10,382 bases of DNA, taken from NCBI GenBank assembly GCA_946803715.1, contig CAMPET010000477.1, forward strand, positions 1,814 through 12,195. The letters are read 5' to 3'. The notes under the pieces were generated by a model that was given only the letters and a program-made list of their open reading frames with translations, was not told the origin of the DNA and did not search any database. Below are positions 1 through 8,100 of this stretch, in pieces (position 1 is the first letter of the stretch; each line of letters starts with the position of its first letter). This DNA comes from Beroe ovata (Eukaryota; Ctenophora; Nuda; Beroida; Beroidae). A program made the position numbers and the translations under genes.

Positions 1-660
1 ATGGTCCTTGAGCTATGATAGAAGTTTTAAGTTAATCGGTCGATCCGTTTGGGAGCTATCCTCAAATGCTCACTCAAATTGACCGATTAAGAGCAGATAA
101 GGGGTATGTCGGCCGTTAACTAGGGAACCGATTATTAGCTTAACATGAAATTTTGGTTGTCCGAGTTTCTAATGGTCCTTGAGCTATGATAGAAGTTTTA
201 AGTTAATCGGTCGATCCGTTTGGGAGCTATCCTCAAATGCTCACTCAAATTGACCGATTAAGAGCAGATAAGGGGTATGTCGGCCGTTAACTAGGGAACC
301 GATTATTAGCTTAACATGAAATTTTGGTTGTCCGAGTTTCTAATGGTCCTTGAGCTATGATAGAAGTTTCAAGTTAATCGGTCGATCCGTTTGGGATCTA
401 TCCTCAATTGCTCACCCAAACTTGCATGTTTTGGGTGGATAAGGGGTTATGGTGGCGATTAACTTGGGAATTGATTATCGGATAGACATGAAACTTTGGT
501 TGTCCGAGTTTCTGATGGTCCTTGAGCTATGATAGAAGTTTCAAGACTGTAGCTTAATCCGTTTGGGAGCTATCCTCAAATGCTCGCTCGAACTGACATG
601 TTTTGGGCGGAGAAGGGGTTGTGTCGGCTCCTCACTCGGGAACCGACTATCGTCTTTATA
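1..660. repeat. 171-172 bp tandem repeat array (about 3.8 units)
   Basis: Units begin at 1, 172, 343 and 515. Units 1 and 2 are 171 bp and identical base for base by eye. Unit 3 is 172 bp and diverged, and unit 4 is diverged and decays after about 660. Each of the first two units contains a 10-bp inverted repeat (TTAATCGGTC at 32-41, its complement at 81-90), so each could fold back. I see no coding exon here. The array lies upstream of the last CHDH exon on the same strand, so it is probably CHDH intron sequence. The identity of units 1 and 2 means either recent tandem duplication or assembly duplication. Confidence 0.85.
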
Positions 661-1101
661 CGTCTGTTTGTTTGAAGACTAGTATGTTTATGCATTTGAG
701 CTCACAGAAGTGATAAATACTGTGGATATGGTCTATATTGTGCATAATTCATACTTCAGATCATACCTGACAATACTCGCATACACAATGAGCTAACATC
801 CCCCTCCACTATTCCAGGTATTGGACCATGGTCGGGGTAAAATNAAGTTTCAAGACTATAGCTTTATCCGTTTGGGATCTATCCTTAATTGCTCACCCAA
901 ACTTGCATGTTTTGGGCGGAGAAGGGGTTATGTCGGCTCCTCACTCGGGAACCGACTATGGTCTTTATACGTCTGTTTATGCATTTGAGCTCACAGAAGT
1001 GATAAATACACAGAAGTGATATTGTGCATAATTCATATTTCAGATCATAACTAACAATACTCGCATACACAATGAGCTTAGATCCCCCTCTACTATTCCA
1101 G
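661..1101 (+). other. Intron sequence upstream of the last CHDH exon
   Basis: Apart from the duplicated repeat material there is an AT-rich stretch and, at the right end, a polypyrimidine tract with an AG at 1100-1101 that serves as the CHDH acceptor. The same acceptor is duplicated at 816-817. No exon of another gene was recognised. The in-frame ATG at 1072 lies inside this intron and is not the start of the protein. Confidence 0.6.
818..843 (+). pseudogene. Duplicated first bases of the CHDH exon
   Basis: These 26 bases match the first 26 bases of the CHDH exon at 1102-1127, are preceded by the same kind of acceptor (AG at 816-817), and are cut off by the N at 844. This is most likely an assembly overlap rather than a real partial exon. 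Confidence 0.7.
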
Positions 1102-1668
1102 GTATTGGACCATGGTCGGGGTAAAATCACTCACGAAGCGTTCCAAGTGCACGTGGGTCCTATGAGGGAAGAATCACGTGGCTACCTCTCACTTCTCTCC
1201 TCTGACCCTGCCCATCACCCCCTCATCGAACCAAACTACCTCTCAACCGAGACTGATCGTCTCGAAATGCGGGAATCTGTCCGACTTTCCCGCGAAATCT
1301 TCGCTCAACCGGCGTTCGATGAATTCCGGGGTGCGGAACTTCGTCCCGGTCCGGAATTTCAATCCGATGCGGAAATCGACGATTTTATCCGGAAATATGC
1401 GGACAGTTCCTACCACCCGTCATGCACGTGTAAAATGGGTGTGGATGAGATGTCGGTGGTTGACCCTGAGACCTTGTTAGTACGTGGGGTCGACGGGTTG
1501 AGTGTGGTCGATGCTAGCATTATGCCGAGCGTAGTGAGTGGTAATCTCAATGGACCGGTTCTCATGATGGCAGAACGGGCAGCGGACATCATTAGGGGAA
1601 GGGGGGTAGAGGAGCCGAGATATGATGTACCGGTGTACCAGCCAGCTACTTTAGCCACTCAGAGATGA
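1102..1668 (+). CDS. CHDH: Choline dehydrogenase, last coding exon (C-terminal 188 aa)
   Basis: Choline dehydrogenase is an FAD-dependent GMC-family enzyme of the inner mitochondrial membrane that oxidises choline to betaine aldehyde. This exon starts in phase 0 after a CAG acceptor at 1099-1101 and runs to a TGA at 1666-1668. It encodes the GMC C-terminal domain. The segment YHPSCTCKMG (exon residues about 104-113) carries the active-site His, encoded at 1414-1416. VSGNLNGP (about 145-152) carries the conserved Asn residues of the active site, including the codon at 1543-1545. Motifs QVHVGPMR, PNYLSTETD and REIFAQ follow the animal enzyme closely, and the end PVYQPATLATQR closely resembles the end of vertebrate CHDH. 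The N-terminal FAD-binding part (roughly 400 residues in the family) must lie left of the window. The frame is intact and there is no sign of decay. The assignment to CHDH rather than another GMC enzyme is strong. Confidence 0.93.
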   Translation, partial: VLDHGRGKITHEAFQVHVGPMREESRGYLSLLSSDPAHHPLIEPNYLSTETDRLEMRESVRLSREIFAQPAFDEFRGAELRPGPEFQSDAEIDDFIRKYADSSYHPSCTCKMGVDEMSVVDPETLLVRGVDGLSVVDASIMPSVVSGNLNGPVLMMAERAADIIRGRGVEEPRYDVPVYQPATLATQR

Positions 1669-1990
1669 TTTTACGATGCCAATTAAACTTAAGATGATTG
1701 TCTGCCACTTTTTCACTCAGGGACTTTTTTTCTGCCATTTTTGTGTACTTCATTGAATTTAACCACTTGTTTGGTATCAGATTAAATTATTTTATGTTGA
1801 CCAGATTCCATATTATGTATGACCTGATTTGTCGCTTTGCTGTTTGTTTACATTCATCATTCATTCTACGTGAAAGATTGTCTCTCGCATAACTTTAGGT
1901 AGCAGGTTTCCGGGTAGACTGGAAAGAGGATTCAGGTTTTTTCAATTATTCATGTTACCTGAAATATCCCTGAATTCATTCCTCTTTCAG
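1669..1990 (+). other. CHDH 3' UTR and spacer before dynein exon
   Basis: This 322-bp AT-rich stretch has no recognisable exon. ATTAAA, the common variant polyadenylation signal, occurs at 1682-1687 (14 nt after the CHDH stop) and at 1781-1786, and the second is the better spaced. The right end is a pyrimidine-rich acceptor ending in CAG at 1988-1990. None of the dynein AAA1 Walker A or Walker B coding sequence that should precede the next exon is present. Confidence 0.5.
1781..1786 (+). promoter_or_regulatory. Candidate CHDH poly(A) signal (ATTAAA)
   Basis: An ATTAAA hexamer sits about 112 nt downstream of the CHDH stop in AT-rich sequence. A second copy at 1682-1687 lies very close to the stop. 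The hexamer is common by chance in such DNA, so this is only a candidate. Confidence 0.3.
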
Positions 1991-2129
1991 ACGATAAGAC
2001 CCCAATCCAAATCGAGCTCGTTGGAAAGCAAGTCAAAGTCAGTACAGATATGGCTATATTCATTACAATGAATCCTGGTTACGCTGGACGATCAAATCTG
2101 CCTGATAACTTGAAGAAGCTCTTCAGAAG
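1991..2129 (+). CDS. DYNC1H1: Dynein exon A: AAA1 sensor I region
   Basis: The exon begins with two bases that complete a split codon (probably Tyr, as in the family's YDKT) and ends with AG of a split Ser codon before GTGAGA. It carries [18 protein letters not shown], the AAA1 sensor I strand with its conserved Asn, followed by [18 protein letters not shown]1 is the main ATPase site of dynein. The upstream exons with its P-loop and Walker B are not in the window. Confidence 0.95.
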
Positions 2130-5100
2130 GTGAGAGAATTTAGGTCGTATTAGGTTTCTGATTAGGTTTCTGTTGGAAAATAACTGAAATTCCATTGAGA
2201 AACTCTGATAACGTCTTTTGCAGCGCTTTCCCCTTTACACATCACAGCAAAAAGCCACCTCACACTAACTCTTACACTATGTACCCAGTAAATATGCTAT
2301 CATGCCATTGGTCACTCTCTATACACGCTATATTATGCAATATGCGAATGCCACTTTGCGGTTATACTGATGACAAATGGCACTGACACAATCTCCATTG
2401 TAGTTTGCCGCACGCGCGAAACTTTGATCTTAGAACATAGGAATTTGGCTTCGCGCGAAATACCGATTTGCGCGCCCACCCTAACTTTTAGTTTTAGCGT
2501 CGTCCGTCACAGAAATTTCAATATGGACGCCAGGAAATTCGAGAAAATCAACTTTTGTTCACCAATTTATACCGGTGACAAAATGAGTCGGATGGTTTCA
2601 TAAACCAACTTAAGATGAAGAATAAGTCTCGATCTCGGATTCTATACCATTTTGAGTCCCAAAATTCTGGGTTTAAGCTCCCGAAAACACCCTCAAAAAC
2701 CCTCTATTTCAGCTTGGCTATGACCCAGCCAAATCGACAACTCATCGCACAAGTCATGCTTTACTCTCAAGGATTCCGATCTGCCGAATTGCTGTCGAAC
2801 AAGATAGTACCGCTCTTCAAGTTAGATCGATTCTTCTGCCGTCTTCGACTCAGAAACGAATTTAATAAGAAATCGTATTTGGGTATCGGGTCCCTGACAC
2901 CCCTTTTCTTAGGCTATGTCAAGAACAGCTTTCATCTCAATCTCACTACGATTTCGGACTTCGAGCTCTCAAAGCTGTGCTGGTGTCAGCTGGAAATGTG
3001 AAGAGAGACAGGATCAAGAAGGTAAAAAACTTCAAATTTTGAGATCAGCAAACTTTCACATTTTCATAAGTTTGGGGTATCAAAATGAATCAACTATCTC
3101 ACTTTTTCCTCTTACCCTAGATTCGTGATGATAAGACTTTACGTGGAGAGAAGGTTGATGAAGCTGAAATTGGTGGGAACCTGCCCGAACAAGATGTAAG
3201 TTTATCAGCAATTCTCCAACTAAATGTGCGGTGGGCTCAATTTTTTTCGACATTTTGAGCATCCATTTGATTGGTTTTTCCCTATTTTCCATATTTTTGA
3301 CCCCCAATACTTTTCCCAGATACTGATACAGTCAGTTTGCGAGACACTGGTTCCCAAGCTGGTAGCTGAGGATATCCCACTATTGCAGAGTCTGCTCTCT
3401 GATGTATTCCCAGGAATTCAGTATAAGGGTGCTGATGTGAGTAGAAAAAATTCCAAATTGATTGAAATGTCGACCCAAAGATTTACGGGGATCATATAAA
3501 ACTGATAATTTCATGAAATTTACAAATCAATATCAGATGACTGCGCTGAGAGAAGAAATAAAGAAGGTTTGCCAAGAATACCAGATTGTGTACGGTGAGA
3601 ATGATGAGATGGGTACGAACTGGGTGGCTAAAGTCCTACAGCTCTACCAGGTTAATAGTTGTTCAGTGGTGTCAACGTAGAATGGTGTCAAGCGAGAGTT
3701 GTGTCAACCGAGAATGGTGTCAAGAGGGAAGTGGTGTCAAGAGAAAAAAGGTGTCAAGAGAAAAGTGGTGTCAAGAGGAAGTAGTGTCATAGTCGAGTGG
3801 TGTCAAGAGGGAGTAATATCATAGTAGAGTGATGTCAAGAGGGAAGTGGTGTCAAGGGGAGAAGGTGTCAAGCGAGAGTGGCGTCTGGGGAAAGTGGTGT
3901 CAAGCGAGAGTTGTTTCAAGAGAAAAGTGGTGTCAAGAGGAGGTAGTGTCATAGTTGAGTGGTGTCAAGTGGGAAGTGTTCTTAAGAAAAGTTGTGTCGA
4001 ATGGGATTAGGCGAAAGTGGTGTCAAGGTGGGAATGGTGTCAAGTGTAAGAAGTGTCAAGGTAGAGTGGTGTCAGGAGAAAAGTGGTTAGTGGTGTCAAG
4101 GGAGAGTGGTGTCAAGGTGAGAGTGGTGTCAAGGTGAGAATNCCAGTGGATCTGGTAAGAGTACCGCATGGAGAATCCTCCTCAAAGCTCTCACCCGACT
4201 AGAAGGTGAGCTGGGTGTTAACATGGAAAAACGATCGATCACGAATCTGGAAATGATTTTATTTGTGTTACCCCTTCAATTTCGGGTAGTAGATTATCAT
4301 GGAGTAAACCTTTATTAACGACTATACTTGACCTGCCTTTTCAAATTCCTAATAAAAAAAGAAATCCTCACATTTCTCTCTCTCTCCCTTAGGAGTGGAA
4401 GGAGTAAGTCACGTGATCGACCCAAAAGCCATCTCCAAGGACGTGCTCTATGGTACCATGGACCCCAACACGAGGGAATGGACTGACGGTCTCTTCACTC
4501 ATATTCTGAGGAAGATCATTGACAATGTGCGAGGTGAGGAGAATGAGAAGCTGGTGTTTTTTTATTCCCCTTTGCATAAATTTTTTTCACAAAATCCAAC
4601 TCCCAAACTTTCCAATTTCCCCGACTCCCATGAACCATGATAAACCACGTGACTCCACTTCCAGGAGAGCTTAATCAGCGTCACTGGATCATATTCGACG
4701 GTGACGTGGACCCTGAGTGGGTTGAGAATCTGAACTCAGTGCTGGATGATAACAAGTTGCTCACACTACCTAATGGAGAACGGCTGTCCATTCCGCCGAA
4801 TGTGAGTGTTGCCATGGAAACTATGTGTTTTTACAGAATTTAATCAATATTAGATACAATGTCTCACTATTACAAGTTTCTCTGATATGAGAGTTCGCTC
4901 GATAACCAGTGGTTATTAACCACTTCACTATGATACAATCTTATCGAGGGATCATCTGGAAATCAATCCCCTTCTTTCTTCCCGAAATTTAAGTACTCAC
5001 ATCGTCTCTTCCTCCTCTAAATTTGGATTCTGAACCACAACACACCCCTCTTTCCTCGTCCTCCTTTCCTCCTCCAAGACAGGATGTAGTCTCCACTCCG

Positions 5101-8100
5101 CAGGTCTCGTTACCACAGCAACCACCACAGACATGGCCCCCGCCAGCGCTACTCCCGTTTCCATGAGATAGTAGTTCCGCCAGTCACGTCGCACGAATTC
5201 CGCCACATCGCGACTCACCATAGCAGTCATGACGAGAGGGCTGGCAAATCCCATGGCTTGACCAATACTGTTGAAAATACCGGTAACCAGCGGGGCATTG
5301 AAAGGGTCTAACTCATAGACCAGTGTCATGAGAGACCCTGCGAATAGGGTAGCTTGGAACACACTCTTCACGATGAGACAACAAACGACCCCGGCCAAAG
5401 TGTTGCAAATCCCGATAACTGTTGTCAGGAGTCCATTGACAACGACTGGTGTTATCATGAGAAACAGTCTACTCTTAAACCAGGAGATTTCCAGCTTATC
5501 ATAGAGAGGCAGGAGTGATTTCCATATAACCGCGAAAACACAGGCAGTGAGTGACATCGCTAGTTGGATATATCCCAAACTCTCAACATCGACGGAGAAA
5601 ACATCCTCGAGATAGAAGGGTGTGGCGATGTAGTCAGTATAGAAGAGGAAGAGATTGGCAATCTGCCAAACACACATCATGTAAACATATGCTCGTCCCA
5701 GTATTCCCCGATACGACACTTTATACACTGCCGTATCCTTGCTCTCCTTTGCTAATTCCACCGCTTTCCGCTCCTTTTCAACAAACATTTCCCGTTCCTT
5801 CTCACTGATGAACCGACATTCGAGCGGATTAGCCGGCATAAACACGCACATCGCTATGAACAGGAGTCCGTTCGCCGCTCCGCTCACATAATACGGATAC
5901 CTCCACCCCACCGCCTCGGTGATCCCGGACGCTATGAAGGGACCGACCCCCGAGCCGAGGAACAGCATAGCTCCCACCCCCGAAATCAGGATATTTCCCT
6001 CATCCCCGCAACTCCAACTCCGGGTGATGGCGAATGTGTTGGGGAACATGATACCGGATGTTAGTCCGCGGAACCCTTGGAGAACGGTGGCGAGAATGGG
6101 AGAGTAGCCGATACAGAGCGGACACGTGACCTGTGGGAGAGAGAGAGTGTGGGGTCAGGCTATAGAATGCTGAAATAAGGGGTATTGAAGTGTGGAAAAC
6201 GATGGGGTGTGGTCCATCGTGAAGTCGTAAAGTGGGAGAAAAGGTATTGTAAGTTAGGAAGTTTATCAAAGGGACTCAAAGGGTCATTCATGAGCTGCCT
6301 AATAAAGAAACCGGTTTCACTAACCTGAAGAATGGCGCTGACAAACAAGCTAAACCGGTGAAACATGTTAAACCCGAGTTTCGACGCTAATAGCGTCGGT
6401 AGGATCTGGAGAGCGTAGCCGTAGTAAAACGCGCCCAAAAACGCCCCCTTCTGATTCTCCGTCCAGCAATACTCGCCTGGATCGGTCGGGTCACTACAGT
6501 TCTTCTTCAACATTCCGCCAATGGCGGCGAAAGTGGCGATAGTCCGCCAAGCAACGTCGTTGAAGACGAGGAGAGCGGATATCGCGAAGACGACGTAGCG
6601 ATAGTTCGTCAACATCGCGGATCACTATGGGAATTGCTATGGAAACCAAAGTTTATCCACTGGAGAGGAAAAACAGAGATCGTGACAAGAAATGCAGACA
6701 CGTACGGAAAGAAAGATAATATGCAATTTCACACTATACACATTGCATTTGTCTTCCTACACATCAAAACGAGATCGAATTAGATAGGATAATTTCAATG
6801 TTTATGGAAGCCATTGAAATATCAGCACCCCAAACTGAGCTCAAACTCAAGGAATGTGACCCCGAAAATCTCACCTAATGAATCCAACCACCGACCTTAT
6901 TTAGGATAATTTTTTGTTGTGAAAGGCGGAAGCCACTGAAAAATCAACACTTCCTAGATGCACCCGGCCGTCAAACTCCGCACCCTTTCCTCCATTACAC
7001 ACCCTCACTCCCTATTCCGCACACGCTATTCCGAAACTCCACACCCCATTCTCTCCCAGGTCCGCATCATGTTCGAAGTGCAGGATCTCAAGTACGCCAC
7101 CCTGGCCACCGTGTCTCGGTGTGGCATGATCTGGTTCTCGGAGGATGTCATCTCTCTGGAGATGCTCTTCTACAACTACATTCACCGACTCAAGAACGTG
7201 CCAATCGATGATACCGAGAGGTAAGGGGGTTGTTTTTGTGTTGATCAGACACAATTTAAGAGGGTTCATTGATCATTCGTGATTCCATCCTTAGATCACT
7301 TCGGTCTAATTTCATCCCTTATAGTTGTGTATCTTGATTTCGTCCTCGATTTCATACTCTGTGTCGTGTTCCAAATCATCAGAACCTAATCCTGACATCA
7401 TCGCAGGTTCTACGGTATTCACTGTATCTCATCAAACAAGAGCTCCAGTGTGGAAGAGACCCCTGAAATGACAGTGCAACGACAGGTAATACGACATGAA
7501 AACTGTCATAAAGTTTGAACTGCCAAGTTTTATCCTGCAAAACCACCATCACCGATTCTTCCGTCGTTCGATGATTTCTCTGTCCGCAATCACCCCTTTT
7601 TCTCCAAGGCTACCACCCCATCTCTTTATTTTCATGATCACACCATCACCCCCCTCTCAGGTTGCTGAGGTGATCGCCACCCACTTCACCCCGGACGGGG
7701 TCGTTGTCAAGTCGCTGGAGTGGGCACTCCAAAACAACGGACATATCATGGACCTGACCAGGATGCGAGGTCTTGGCAGTCTCTTCTCCATGCTCAATGA
7801 GTGTACCAGGAGGATAATCAATTACAATAATCAGCACTCTGATTTCCCTTTATCGGTGAGTTGGGGTGAATTGTTATTTCAAGGAAATTAGATTTTGCAC
7901 CTTGATCAGTCGGAAAGGTTAAGATCTTTTCCTGCTTCCAAATTCAAGCGTCCCTGTGAAATGTCCTCGACGAAGACTGATATATCCCTTCTCAATTTCT
8001 GCATCTCAAACTAACTCCCCCCACCGGCCCACCCCTCCCCTCAGCAGAACTAACCCTCCGAACTCCCCCAACTCCCCTAACTCCCAAACTAACTCTACCC

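Larger units (their letters stand above)
536..1127. repeat. Direct duplication either side of an N (536-843 and 845-1127)
   Basis: The sequence from 536 to 843 recurs from 845 to 1127 with substitutions and small indels. The copies share the same order: decayed 171-bp repeat, an AT-rich stretch, a pyrimidine-rich acceptor, and the first bases of the CHDH exon (818-843 and 1102-1127). The first copy stops at the single N at 844. Differences include an extra stretch near 666-685 in copy 1 and a short internal duplication near 1000-1020 in copy 2. This looks like two overlapping contigs or haplotypes joined by an N, although a real tandem duplication is not excluded. Only the second copy continues into the full exon. 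Confidence 0.8.
4802..7059 (+). other. Large dynein intron (2,258 bp) hosting an antisense gene
   Basis: The intron splits the protein between IPPN and [10 protein letters not shown], within the AAA2 module. It is about ten times longer than the neighbouring introns, and most of the difference is the two-exon minus-strand transporter gene at 4997-6615. The flanks are 195 bp on the left (3' UTR side of the nested gene) and 444 bp on the right (its promoter side). Confidence 0.9.

Noticed and set aside
828-1019. Open frame spanning the N at 844
   Set aside because: It crosses an assembly join and reads repeat sequence; there is no homology.
1072-1101. ATG at 1072 as the start of the CHDH protein
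   Set aside because: It lies in intron sequence before a good acceptor, and the homologous protein starts about 400 residues earlier, so this exon is C-terminal only.
2615-3001. A 128-aa open frame as a separate gene
   Set aside because: It is intron + dynein exon B + an open 92-bp intron + part of exon C read in one frame. Only the exon parts are conserved.
3586-4137. Open frames through the 17-bp repeat (translations rich in GVK/VVS)
   Set aside because: They are translations of the minisatellite and lie in an intron between conserved dynein exons.
3660-4141. CRISPR-like array
   Set aside because: The units are contiguous and degenerate with no distinct spacers, in a eukaryotic intron.
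5551-5808. Plus-strand open frames opposite the transporter
   Set aside because: They are shadows of the minus-strand SLC17-like coding exon, with no recognisable protein features.
6049-6049. Met at 6049 as an independent start of a 350-aa protein
   Set aside because: The 27 residues upstream back to the splice acceptor match SLC17 TM3-TM4, and exon 1 joins in phase with TM1-TM3.
6000-6269. Minus-strand open frame overlapping the transporter intron and exon 2
   Set aside because: It is in another frame. The conserved reading uses the acceptor at 6131-6132 and continues in the long exon frame.
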